Of a stretch of 64,000 nt of DNA, positions 48,601 through 61,229 are shown piece by piece. Each line of letters starts with the position of its first letter. The stretch's first letter is position 1. Location: positions 186,001 through 250,000 of the forward strand of contig OZ176057.1 in assembly GCA_964247055.1 (NCBI GenBank), written 5' to 3'. The DNA is from Paragordius varius (taxonomy: Eukaryota; Nematomorpha). Made by a program: the position numbers and the translations under genes. The notes under the pieces were generated by a model. The model ran no database searches and was not told where the DNA came from. It saw nothing but the letters and a program-made list of their open reading frames with translations.

Positions 48601-51600
48601 CCATATTTTTTAAAACCTTGGATAATATTCCTGTTACTAAGCGTTTAGTTTCCAATATAACCATTTTAATTATATAAATTAAAAAGATTGGGTACTATAA
48701 AATTACAATATATATATATATATATATATATACAGTAAAAACTATATGGACAAAACCTAAAAAAATAAAGACAAATATTTTTTTGCAAAACCATACTGTT
48801 AAAGTCCATATATATCATTGTTTTAAATAATAAAGTGTGAAATAGAGATATATAATACGAACTAGGGTTGTGTTGACTGACCGGGTCATAACCAGGTCAG
48901 TGACTATTTTTTTGACCATGGTCATTTTAAAAAACGCCTGTTTTTTAAAAAATTGCTGGTAATTTTTTTGGAAGAGGAATAGTAAAATATTATTGTTTTT
49001 TCATAATTTCTTTTAAAAAATATAAATTATATGCTTATTTATTGTTTTAAGCATATGCATCGTTATAACATTAGCATGTAAGCATATCCAGTTATTTCGA
49101 ATAATCTAACAATCAAGCACTTTGCAAAATATGGAATTATTTATATATGTCAACCAATAAAATGAAAACATTTTATAATTGGATATTATAATAATTTTAG
49201 AAAGTTAATAACAAACTAGGTAAAATTTTATTTGAAATATCAAGCATTAAAAGCTAAGTATTTGAAATTATAGAAGGCCACAACATGTGGCAAAATTTAT
49301 TTAAAAACAAAATTCCTGATTAAATTTGATTGAAAATATAAAAAAATATATAATATAAACTTTAAGAAAAAACATGACACAATTAGTGAAATGCAAATGT
49401 AATTCCAACATTATTTTCACGATCCAATATCGCATGATACTTAAATAAAAAGTGAATATGAATACGGTGACATGGGAAATATTTATGTTTTAAAAAGTAT
49501 GGTTGTCTTTTAAATAAAAATATTTGTCTTTATATTTTCACTTTTTGTCCTTATAATTATTTTTACTGTATAAAAAATTTTATTGTAATATGCATGAATG
49601 CAATTTTTTAAAATATTGTTTATATTTTTGTTAAAAAATTTTAATAAATAAATGGCTTATGGATAATAAATACTTTCCCGATTTCCGTATCAAAATACAG
49701 TAAAAATTGAAATTATACGAACAAAACATAATATGAAGACACATAAATTTTTCAAATAAAACCCTTTTTTTTCTACCCTAATTTTTCTTATAAAAAGGTA
49801 TGGTTGATTTTAAAAAAATATTTGTCTTTATAATTTTGCGCTTTGTCCGTATAATTTTTAAATCAGAAACGGAATTGCGCTAATAACTGATAATCAAAAT
49901 ATGAAAAAACATTTTAAGACATAATATAATCTTGAAAACTTGGTATTAGAAAACACAGTATTATTGCGAAAAAACCTCAAAATATCTAAAGTAAAAATTC
50001 AAGTTTTTAGGGAATATTTATTAAAAACCCATTTAACCATACCGGGTCGATAATTTATTATAGCCTTAATGGTGAGATTAATTAAGATAATGTTTAAGAT
50101 ATATGCCTCTGAATTAAATGTATGGTTCTATGAAAAAAATATATGGTTTACTCTCTAAGCAGCAGTATTCAAAATAGACTTTTTATATAATTTAAACTTA
50201 TTTTTACATATTGTGTGTTGCCTGATAAAATATAATGTTCAATACACACAAAATATAAAAATAATTTTTTCACAGACAACCATACTTTTTAGACTCGATT
50301 TAATCTAAAGTTAACATGATCATATATTTATGATTGTAATTAAATAATCTGTATATGATTGTTTTAAAATATTGTGGTTTAAAAAAAAAATATTTGTCTT
50401 ATAATTTTACGCTTTGTCTGTATTATTAATTCTTTTTATGCCTTCCATACTCAAACCGCGGCTATAAAAGGGCTTTTTTATGCCGCTAAATTATTTATTA
50501 AATTATTTCATGTACTTATTTAAAGTTATAAATATAAGTATGTTAAACAGCTATTACAGTAGTCGGCACTTGAGATAAGATAAATATTTTTACAGCACTT
50601 GTTTAAAATTTTTTTTGGAGAAAACCCCTGATAAAGACTAAAAATATATCATAAACCTTTTTTTAAAAAATATATATATACATAAAATAGGCCTGAGCCA
50701 GCAATAGATCCCAAGCATTGGACAATGATATATAAGATGGCTTTTGAGATTGAAATGGATCCACACATCAAGAGAGTTACAGTTACAGCTGGGTTCACAT
50801 GACAACCGCTAAAGACAATACATTGACATAAATAATAGCAGATTAGAGTTAAAAGTTAAATAACTTTGCCAAAATATTTATAAAAAGTAAATTTTAAAGC
50901 AAGACATAATCACAGTAAAAATTAAAATTATACGGACAAAACGTATAAATATAAAAACAAATATTTTTTTCTAAAAGTCAACCATACTTTATAAATTTTA
51001 AATATAACTCATTGTTTAAAGGCAGAGTATGAGATAGTGATGTATAGCCAATTAATTATGTACTTTACTCATACTAAATAGTTTTTAAGGAAAATGTCTT
51101 TTAAAGCTATTTTTCTTTATATTTTTACCTTTTGTCCATATGAGTTTAATTTTTATTGTAATTTATATAACATTTTTATATATAAATTATATCGAAACTA
51201 GAGGAAGGTGTCTCTATAAGAAACATAGCTATTTTATGCTTAATAATTCGGGCTATGTAATAACATACAAAAATTTACTTAAAGAATCTCACGTATTGGT
51301 ATTTATAAGTTTAATATTTACTGTTGATATAATATCATATTTTTAGAATTAGCTATTTTATGATTAATTTTTGAATTCGTGCTATAGTAACAACATCAAA
51401 TAATAATTAACTCAAAGAAATCATATTTTTATTCTTTTTGTATTTGATAAACTGATTTTATTTTGTCCACGATATTCATTTTGGAGTATACCTTAAATAG
51501 ACATGTTAATAAACACTGTTTTAGATTTGTTTTGAGAAAAATTAATTATTCAACATAGTTTTTTAAAATAAATATTATAGCGATTTTTAATAGTTCAATA

Positions 51601-52796
51601 ATCCAAAATTGTGATAAGCCCAAAATTGAATTCAAACAAACAGTTGATTTTAAAATAAAAATAATTGAAATCTGTTATTAAAATGTGATTTTGATGCTTT
51701 CATATATATTAATTTTTGCCTGTTGTATATAAGCGTTTTTTAAGAAATCCAAAGTATATGGCGCTTTAATGGATTGAGTTTTTTTTCATTTTACAAATCA
51801 TATACCAAATCTAAATGCATTTATATTTGTTTAATACCTGTTTATTTTGTATAACATTTAAATATCTGGGGTAAAAACTACCCCAAAATCTTGTGGTTTA
51901 TGCAAATATAGATTATAATTAAAAGAATCCGTAGGCGATAGGATAAAATTTCTATATATTAAAATATTAAATTTGTAATTTTGTTGGTAAAATTATTTTT
52001 TCGAAAACTAGGTGTGGCTAAAAAAGTTTAAGTTGTAAATCGATGGAACTTTAAACGTTTTTCCAATCAAATACACATGTTGTAAATAACGGGAGTATAT
52101 AGGAAACAAAAACATATTTTATTATTTGACAGTGATTCTTTTGAGGCTGACACTTTTTGAAATATAATTTTAAAAAAATATGCAACTGATCGCCGCATTA
52201 GTATCGGGGGCTATATTCATAAGGATAACTTTTTTAAACAACTATTTTTTTATATTATTTCTTTCTTAAATCAATTATTATAAAATTTCTAATAATTTCA
52301 GAGATCACGAGCTGAATATATACAGTAAAAAGCGAAATTATGCACTAACTTAAAACTAAAGTAAAACTATTATAAAAATCAAATATTTAAATTTCCTTTA
52401 GTTTTGGAAAATACGTATTTCTGTTTTCTAACCTAAGATAATTAATAATAATTTAACCAATTAAAAAAGTTTAACAGTCATTTATTTGTTCTACCTGATT
52501 TAAAATTAGCATGAAATAATAGCTAACCTGGTATGTCCAAATACAAAAATGAGGATTGTGAGTGTAATGCTCGGTGTTAAAGCTGCCCGCAAAACATTTA
52601 ACCCATTTTGCGATTCCAGAGTAGCGAAGTAAATGAGTATTAAGGTTCCAAGGAATTCCACAAACAGAGCTTTAAACGAAGTTGCCAAAACATTCACGAT
52701 GACGGTCGGTCGTCTTCGGAACGAAAACGATCGGAATTCAATCGTAGTAGTAGGGCGATTGATAAATTTTGGATTTTCTATTTCAACAACACTCAT
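45625..52796 (-). CDS. Aquaporin (MIP family) with NPF in place of the second NPA, spliced
   Basis: Membrane water/solute channel. Exons 5' to 3' on the minus strand: 52528-52796, 50682-50808, 48141-48400, 45837-45942, 45625-45802. Exon 1 has a cytosolic N-terminus and the first spans (ALFVEFLGTLILIYFA). Exon 2 carries the first pore motif, SGCHVNPAVTVTLL. Exon 3 has span 4 (VLICETFVTTFFLFVIL) and an unusually long polar stretch. Exon 4 has PVIIGLTLLLAILV. Exon 5 has GPGINPFRVLGPSVV, where the second NPA is NPF but the pore Arg is kept, and a last span (YYVSQIIASLISVLLF). About 310 residues. Phases agree except between exons 2 and 3, so a small loop-C exon may be missing between 48401 and 50681. 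No Asp after NPFR, so not a classical glyceroporin. The last intron is 34 bp. Confidence 0.88.
46471..46969. repeat. Repeat with GGGGTA fold-back ends, copy 2
   Basis: Reverse-orientation relative of 28180-28714. Right end CTGGGGTATCCAACTACCCC followed by AGAATCGAAG; left end with TATATAAATACCCCAG. Lies in the aquaporin intron between exons 3 and 4. A related fold (GGGGTAAAAACTACCCC) occurs at 51870-51886. Confidence 0.6.
47866..48092. mobile_element. Degenerate Tc1/mariner-type MITE in aquaporin intron
   Basis: Left ATCAAATTATACAGACAAAC; right AATATTTGTCTCTTAGGTTT and TTGTCTGTTAATTTCAATTT. Confidence 0.55.
48863..48990. mobile_element. Solitary left end of the TAGGGTTGTG hAT family
   Basis: TAGGGTTGTG followed by GACCGGGTCATAACCAGGTC and GACCATGGTCA matches the terminus of the 18262 element. 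No matching right end was found downstream. Lies in an aquaporin intron. Confidence 0.65.
49698..49862. mobile_element. Short Tc1/mariner-type MITE (arms only)
   Basis: CAGTAAAAATTGAAATTATA and then almost directly the inverted arm GGTATGGTTGATTTTAAA to GCTTTGTCCGTATAATTTTT. It lacks the usual AT-rich centre. A single arm of the same family lies at about 49493-49573. Confidence 0.75.
50913..51163. mobile_element. Tc1/mariner-type MITE in aquaporin intron 1
   Basis: CAGTAAAAATTAAAATTATA at the left, about 105 bp upstream of the exon 2 acceptor; right arm TTTTTACCTTTTGTCCATAT. Confidence 0.75.
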
Positions 52797-55642
52797 TACA
52801 AAGATATAGACGAGTGAGATAAAAAATTTGTTTTAACTATACTTTTAAATATCTTGTGACAATTGCGGCGCGCTCAATTAATTATTGCTTTAATTAATAT
52901 TCATTCATGAAGCAAAGGTATATAATAAATTTCGCCAAGAATAATTTATGTGTTTTTTTGAATTGAATATATTAATAACAAGAAGTACATTTATCATTTT
53001 ATAATCTATATATAAATCTATTGCCTTTACTATTCTCTCATAAATTTTGTAAAGTCCAAAATCAAAGTTCATTTATATTGAAATTTTGGCTTAAACTCTG
53101 CTCTCTCGCCTCACCTCATCTCTGCCTATTTCTTCGTTCGAAAAACACAATCAATCAATTCGCAAATACCAACATTTTTATCACCTAAATCATTTTAAGT
53201 TTTAATTTAATAGGAAATGTGTAAACAAATAATTTTAATTAAATTTAATTAGACATAATTTTTGGAAAAAATATAAAGCAAAGTAAATTAAATTATATTG
53301 TTAGTTTTGTCCCGTAAATTGTTTTGAAGCTCAAAAATTGGCAAGTTTGTGAGAAATACAGGAAAAACATTTTTAATATCCACACTTTTTTTCAAAATTT
53401 TGTAAAATATTGAAACATGTTGTGATACTTTCATACATTAAAGCCTTGAGGCTACTTGTTTAAAACTGTGTGAGATACCTTATGTAACGGATATGTTCAT
53501 TAGCTGACATTTAAAATTACAAGTTTTAAAACACAGGGAAACACACAAAAATGATAATAGGGTTTTTTTGTTTGGAAGGAATTTTATGCCTTAATAATTA
53601 TAAAATCTGGTTTTTTATTTTCAAAATATTAATGATATCTGGAGAATGTATGACATTACAATAATTGGATAATAATTTCTTAAACATGAAATGTATTTAA
53701 ATTAAATTTTTATTCATAGTAAACATTTTATCGGGGAATGATTTTATAACTTTTAAATATTGGCAATAATTCGGGAAAATTTATTTTTTTTAAAATAGGA
53801 TGCACCCGTTCATTAATTGAAAATTAGGAAGGCTAAAATCGAATTTAACTATTTTAAAATATAATTAAAAATTAATATTACACGGACAAAAAAATTTAAA
53901 GACAAATTTTTTTAAGACAACCATTTTTTAAACATCAATTTTTGCTTAAATTATATTAACATTTTTATATATAATTGGTGTTATGATACATCTCTTTTAT
54001 ATACTTTGTTAAACAATTTATATTTATTAAATTATATAAACTATAGGTATTTTTTAAAAAACATTTAATTTTACGTTAAATCCAATTACAATATTTATAT
54101 AGATAATAATTAGAGTATTACACTAAAATTTAAAACTACTAAAATATTTTTAAAAACCCATTTTTCAAAAATATCTAGATTTTTAGCTATATTTGTGACG
54201 GTTGTAAAATATATAGAAATCTTGGTAACACCCTAAGTTATTTTAAAAAAATTGTAAAAAATAATTCATAAAAATTAGGGCTCAAAAAACCAGGGCAGGA
54301 GTGTCCAAGATAAAAAAAAATTGACAGACCGCCAAGCAAAATATATGGAAATCAACAAATATTTAAGTAGAATCTAAACACAAGATGTAAAATCTACTAT
54401 TTATTTTTACAAAATAAAAACTTATTCAGAATGATAAGAATATATTTTTTCATAGTTTTATGTAAAATTTGGTTGAAGGCCTCACACCTCTGTTTTAAGG
54501 TACTTCATTTATTATGTCTATGTCAAATAATTAAAGCCAAACAGTTTTGGAAACTTTTCTTATTCAAAAGTAGATAATAGCTATCTATATTTCATATGCT
54601 TTGATCATAGATATCGTTTGGTTTCCCAAAATTTCTTTGAGGTTTTGAAAAATCCAATTACAGTATAAACTTATATTATACGGACACGAGGTTAAAATAT
54701 AAAGACAAATATATTTTTCTAAAAATCCATACTTTTTAAATTTTAATTTTTTCAAATAAGTCATTGTTTAAAATGGCAAAGTGTGAAATAGAAATATATA
54801 TCAACAATCTATTCTATAATTTACGATAACTAAATAGCTTATATAGAAAAATACAAGGTTTAAAAAGTATGTTTTTTAGATAAAAGTATTTGTATTTATA
54901 TTTTTACGTTTTGTCCTTATAATTTTATATTTACTGTATTTTTAAAATTAACAATAAATATATATATATATATTTAAAATATATTGGAGAAATAAGATAT
55001 CACAACAAATATCTTACTTAAAAAAGTCTTTGATAATTTTAGGAAAGGCTATTATTAATTAATTTCAAAGAATTTTAAAACTCAACACAAGCCTGAAAAC
55101 CATAACAATCCATTCATTTATTTTTAATTTAAACAATTTTTTTATCTAAAGGTTTCAAAAAAAAATTCAATAAATTTCACAAATGGTTAATAAAGAAGCG
55201 CGTTACAGGATATTATACATCTGTTGAACACACTTTACACCTAAAAGTTAATTTTAATGAGCTGTTTTTATAAAAACTGTTAATTTGTTGATAAAACTTA
55301 TAAACGCATTCAAATATACAATAAAATTTTAAATTATAAAGACAAAACACAAAAATTAGTTAGGTATCCAAAATTTATTAATCTTAAATTTTTAATAGAG
55401 ATTTTTAAAGTCAACCACATAATTTGATAATAAGCTATTATGGGATGTTAAACAAGAAATATAAATATGAATAGCTAAGACGCAGCTATGTATTCCGACA
55501 TTTGGTTTATGTAAAAAAAATTTTTTTTATAATTTTTTGAGAAATATATTTTGATAATTTTGACTTTCAAATAATTTTGTAATATTATTCATTGACTCTA
55601 TTTTAAATTATAAATATATATATATATATATATATACATATA

Positions 55643-55685
<43 letters not shown>

Positions 55686-56073
55686 TGATGGTATAAATTG
55701 ATAAAATGAAAATTACTTTTAAATATATTTTTTATTTTATCGATATAAATACCCTTCTAACCGTTATATTTTGTTAAATTTATATATTTTGAAAACATAA
55801 TCAATATGAATTTATGGAAATTATTTTATTATTTCTGCTTTAAGAACTCAAATTTATCAGAATTAAAGATATTATAACTTTTAATTGATAGTGCATTAAA
55901 ATATAGGGTGGGATAAAAAATTTTTTGACTTGGCTTACAAGTTTTTCAAGTCATGGCTTGCTTTCATGTATAAAAAAAATTAACATTAGGGCACTTAAGT
56001 CAAGCAAGGAAATTTGAAAAGAAGGTGATAAAAAATCATATGATTAAGAAAAACTTGAAGAAATTGCAAGTGT
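52797..56073. other. Aquaporin 5' flank and MITE-bearing spacer
   Basis: A GC-richer patch with CTCTCGCCTCACCTCATCTC at about 53102-53125 could be promoter or 5' UTR of the aquaporin. Degenerate MITE arms lie at about 53870-54070 and 55315-55390, and an (AT)n tract at 55612-55681. No exon seen. Confidence 0.45.
54661..54936. mobile_element. Tc1/mariner-type MITE
   Basis: CAGTATAAACTTATATTATA at the left; TTTTTACGTTTTGTCCTTAT through ATTTACTG and TA at the right. Confidence 0.8.
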
Positions 56074-56081
56074 GGTATAGG

Positions 56082-59000
56082 TAAGGTGACCAGATTTTAT
56101 GAAGGAAAAAGCGGGACAAATCTGATAAAGGGGTTCATTGGGGGGTACACCCAAAAATTTTTTGTAATATTTATTTATTTTAACACAATACATTATAAAT
56201 ATAAAAAAATTTGTACCTTACAGGTTGTTTGTACCTTATTCAATAAATTTACATGTGCACGAACAAAGGGTGAAGTGATTGTAATATTCTAGAAAAAAAT
56301 AATAAAGACGAAATCATCACAAAGTGCGCTGGGTGATGCAAGAAGCGGCACAAATATTTTTAACAATTTAGCGAATAATCCTAATAAAAAATTATTGGCA
56401 GATACACAACGCTATTCAAACAGCTACTGATTTGTTACCCCTGAATGTAAAAAATATTGATGTTAAAATGTTTGGGTATTGTAGAACTGTTGGTTAGCTC
56501 TTTTGCCAGCGATTGAAATATTTATAAAAATGTGATCTAAATCCTATTTTTATCACAGGACAAAGGTCAAAATTCCAAGTCAAAAAAGGTTAGAAAATAA
56601 TTTTATACCATTACCTAATCGCAATATTATAAAGCATCCAGAAAAACAAGACTTAATGAATAGCCAGATAAAAATGTTTTATACAAACAGAAACGATTAT
56701 TTGGAAAACAAGACGGTGCACAATGACACTTATGAAGTCTCATTATTAAATATATTGATTGAAAACGTATATTATGGACAACAGAAAAAAATACGTAGGA
56801 TAGAAATGGTTAAAATAATCATTTTTAAACAAATTATGTTCCATACAATAATATTTTAATTGTAGTTGCATTATCTTTACCTGAACCACTGCTATTGAAT
56901 GCGTTTTTTCACAGTAAATTAAGTTAGACACGGAATCAATGTTGAATAAAAGCCATTTTATGTGTTCAAATATAATTTGACAAATAAAGACTTATACAAT
57001 ATTTTAAGTAATTTTGTTTATTTTTTAACATAAAAACTTTATTAATATAAGAAAATATTTTTCTTTGGTATATTTTGTGTTTGAGTGAATGCGTTTTAGC
57101 AGATTGTCATCATTTTTTAGAATGTTGTAGAATCTTCACAAGAATTTGTCAAATTATATTTGACAATAAAAATGGCCTTTAAAGTTTCAACATTTAAATT
57201 TGATTTTTCCGATGTCCACATCTGAATTACTGTGGAAAACGCGCTCAGTAGCAGCGTTGGTTCCAGGTAAAGATAGTGCGAATCCCACAATTTTTAAAAT
57301 ATTATTGTATAGAACATTTGTTTCAAAATGATGGAATATTTCCAACCATTTCCTTTCTACTATATATTTACCTTTTGTCCATAATTTAGGTTTTTCATTA
57401 TTAATATATCTTTTAACTAATGATACTTTAGTCTGAAAGATTAATTTTTAAAAATTTTTGGGAGAAGATATAATCAAATCTTGAACATCGCATCAATTAT
57501 ATTCTGATTTTAATATTATCCAATAAAATAGATCAATTTCATTGAATTGCTTCGTCCAGTCTTCCAAATAATCTTTACAGTTTGTATAAATTATTTTTAT
57601 ATGGTACAGGATATCTTGGCGATTTACTAAGCCTTATTTTTCTAAATTATTTATTATATTGCGGATGATTAATGGTATAAAAATATTTTTTAACCGTTCT
57701 TGACATTGGAATTTTAGGTTACTTCATTGGCTACTTCGATTGCCAAAATTTTGTCACCTTCTATTAACAACATTTTGAAAGAGAGAAGCTTGGTTATATT
57801 AGAATTCTAACCATATTTTTGAAAAATCACTTTCAAAAAACTTTTTTAATGTTGTAGGACATTTGTCATGTGATTAAAAAAAGATTTCAAAGGATCATAC
57901 ATTTTTAAAATTCTTTAGATAGCTGGCATAAAAGCTAACCAACGGGTTTTACAATATCCAAGCATTTTTTGATATTAAACTTCTATATTTTCACAGAATT
58001 CTTTAAACGTTTCAACACGTACCGTGTTTATATAAAAAGAATATATTTTAACAACTATATTTTCCACATCTAGGGGTAACAAATCAGCAGCTGTTTGAAT
58101 AGCGTTGTACATTATATGCGCTGGACACCCAACCCCAATAATGTTTTGATTAAGATTATCTGTTAATTTATGATGAAAAATGTTCCCCTTCTTGCTTTTC
58201 CACCAAAGTTCGTATTGGTGTTGTCAGCGCAATATGCGATTGTCTTTAAGATTATTTTTTTCTAGAATATGCATTATTGAAGTAAATATTATTTCGGAAT
58301 TTTCACCGGGTAGATAAATTAAATCTTAAATTTTAATTTTTACTCCGGTTTGTGAATCAAATATCTTATTAAAGTGAGAAATAATTTTTCATGGTGATTT
58401 GATGCATCAGAGTATAGGGATAAGAACTTAATTTTCATCAGCCTTTGTATGGGCACATAAATAATTTTTATGGAATAACGTGCGGATAACCTGTGAGGTA
58501 CAGTCCATAGATCTAAAGGAATGATTGTGATTAACGGCGTGAAAAGATAAAACGCCCTCAGCTAGTGCCAAATTCTTTTCTTCCTCTCCAAGAGCGATTT
58601 TTCGAAAAAACTTGCTCATTTTGTAAGTTGATGGCGTTACTAAACATTTTTTATGTTTCTGTGTTTTTATATGCTTTGTAATATCATGCTTGCCGCCATG
58701 TGCTAGGTGAATTCCTCGCATATAAGACATTTAACAGATGATTCATTCTTCGTTTTTTTGATAAAAGGAAAATCTTTCATTAATTCATAGTTGAATTTAC
58801 AACCTCTTTTTGTGCTCATATTTATAGAATACTATTAGTATAATAAATATTATACCTTAATTTTCTGAAAAAAAACGTGTAAGCTACCGATTTGTGGTAT
58901 CAATTTGTCTTTTAAGCTACCGAGTGGTATTAAATTGGCTTTTTGATAATGATGACAGTAGTAATAGGAAGGAAAGTGTATAATCAATAAATATTTTTTA

Positions 59001-59208
59001 ATTAAAAATAAAAAATTTTAATTTAAAATTTATATAGAGATATTTAATGATAAAAAATTTAAACGGATAAAAAAAATTATTTGTATTAAAAAAATTTTTT
59101 TTTTATATAATCGTGAAAAAGCGGGACATTTCAAAACGTAGCGGGAAGCGGGACAAAGTGTGAAAAAGCGGGACTGTCCCGCCAAAAGCGGGACGTCTGG
59201 TCACCTTA
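56082..59208 (-). mobile_element. hAT transposon with transposase remnants on both arms (fold-back type)
   Basis: The terminal inverted repeats TAAGGTGACCAGA are perfect over 13 bp, and the 8-bp flank GGTATAGG is duplicated (56074-56081 and 59209-59216). On the minus strand a BED/TTF-type hAT transposase starts at 58730 (AHGGKHDITKHIKTQKHKK, then HAVNHNHSFRSMDC) and decays toward about 57190, with a piece reading HIMYNAIQTAADLLPLDVEN near 58080. The left arm carries the same N-terminal sequence in plus orientation (FTCARTKGE near 56250; NAIQTATDLLPLNVK-like near 56425; KMFGYCRT near 56470). Both ends therefore look like 5' ends of the same transposon. Stops and frame changes make it inactive. 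Confidence 0.8.
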
Positions 59209-59216
59209 GGTATAGG

Positions 59217-60240
59217 GCACATTGACATATAAAAAAATATGAGAAAAAAATATTTTAGTAACTTTTTATGTATATAATTTAGGTTTAATATGTAATTGGA
59301 ACTTGCGATCTGCTTATTTGCTAATTTTGGCTAATTTTACCTATTCAAAGTGGAGAGAATGAAAGTTTGGAAAAACTGTACAAAATGTGTATAAATATTA
59401 AACTAAAGAATCTTATTATAGTTTCCATTAACTCTCAAAATAAACATATGCAAAATCACAAGTTAATATTTAATATTTATTTTATAGAAAATAATCGCAC
59501 TCCGAGTAAAGTTTTGTGGTTTCATCAAAAAAAAGACAAGAAAAGGATTACATTATTATCAATTTTTACTTCTAGCAATAAAATGTAACAAATAAAGTAA
59601 ATGAATATTTACTCAAGCAATTTTTTAAGGTATTTGATTTATATTGATATAACATACACATACAAAATAATAATTTGCTTTTATCATAACACATCTCACT
59701 ATAAATATACTTAATTTTATTACTAATCGATAACACAACTTATGTTAAAATAAATCAATTACTAACCGCTAATCGTAAAAGTTAATTTTATAATATTATA
59801 TAATTTTTTATATATTTATCAGTTGGGTATAATTTATTATAACACAATAATGGGAAAACACAGTAATGCAATGGACTTAAAGAAGTTGTTGTTTATATAG
59901 GTTATATTTAATTCCGAGAAATGTATACGGATATTATTATATATTTTTATCGTGCATTAACATATACAAATTGAGAATGATGAGTGTGTATAAAACAGTC
60001 ACGTCTAAAACTTGTCACGTAGTATATAACATGTCACGTAAAATTTTAATAACAGAAAAGTATTTTAAGTATGCATTGAATGGCAAAGTAATATATAAAA
60101 TATAGTTATGCTTTGTTGCATATTATAACATCATATCAATATTTCAACTCGTTTTATATTTATTTAGCTAAAATTCTCTATACTTTTCATGAATAGAGAG
60201 AAGTTAGTAGAAATTATTTAAAATATTTTAAATTTATTAT
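59217..60240. other. AT-rich spacer, no gene seen
   Basis: No recognisable exon. The plus-strand open frame at 59367-59588 is low-complexity and unsupported. Confidence 0.45.
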
Positions 60241-60267
60241 TTTTTTTATTCCTAACCTCTGTTTAAT

Positions 60268-61090
60268 AGATATCTCATTGTATTTGCAAAAGGGCTCCTC
60301 CCAAAATCAGTAGCAAAACGTGAAGCAGTATGGAGAGACATACACTAGGAATTCGTGATAACACTGGGGAAGATATTGATATTTCTCAATTGAAAAAAAT
60401 GTCGCAAAATATCAAAACAAATCTTAACAAGAAGATGGATATTCGTCTAAGAGGTATTATTTATAACGGGCTTACCCTTTTTTATTATGATCAAGGCAAT
60501 TTCAATATGCCCATTATTTATTATAACTTAGGAAATATGCAAAGGGGTATTTTAAATACAAAGTTAATAATAATTAGCAAGAATGTTCGAAATTTTTAAC
60601 ATCACAAAAAATGATTTCATTCACAAAAAATATAAAAACACCTAAGGTTAATATTATTTTTAGTTAAAATCCTTATCTACCATTTACATAGGTAATAAAA
60701 AATTGTGTTATTACCCCATGAGAAGGTTATGTTGGATATTATGGATTGCGAACATAATCCAGTGCATATTAATGTTCCTGGTGGTAAAGAATGTGGTATC
60801 GTAACGATTTCCGATGATATACCTTGTAAGTCATAATCCATAATGTAACTCTGATTTTTTAATCGCAATATTAAAGGTATAGACGTAATAAAAAATGTCA
60901 ATTTTAATTTATATTATAGGTATATCCGTGCCGCAACCAACTACAAATAAAAAAATATATAAATAATCAGAAAAGGTGTCCCAAAACACTATAGCCGATA
61001 TGCAATTTAAAGTGTTGGAGGTTCATGAAGTATTAATGCTTCAGAAATAAGTTTTACTGCTGGAGAAAGATAAACTCATTAAAATAAAGT
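60268..61090 (+). pseudogene. Decayed Myb/SANT-like accessory gene of a PIF/Harbinger element
   Basis: PIF/Harbinger elements usually carry a Myb-like DNA-binding protein beside the transposase. Here AKREAVWRDI, then (in another frame) DNTGEDIDISQLKKMSQNIK and TNLNKKMDIRLRG look like that domain. The next pieces, HEKVMLDIMDCEHNPVHINV (about 60716) and the coiled-coil-like QFKVLEVHEVLMLQK (about 61000), fit its central and C-terminal parts. There are at least one frameshift and one stop. Convergent with the transposase that follows. Confidence 0.5.
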
Positions 61091-61229
61091 TATTATATCT
61101 TTTCAAACTGTCCAATATAAAATGTCATTGACATATATATAATCCATGCGAATCATTATTTGTAGCTAATATATTTATAATAAATTAATGCTTTCAATAC
61201 ATTTACAATGCTATCTCTTTTTTGTTGAC

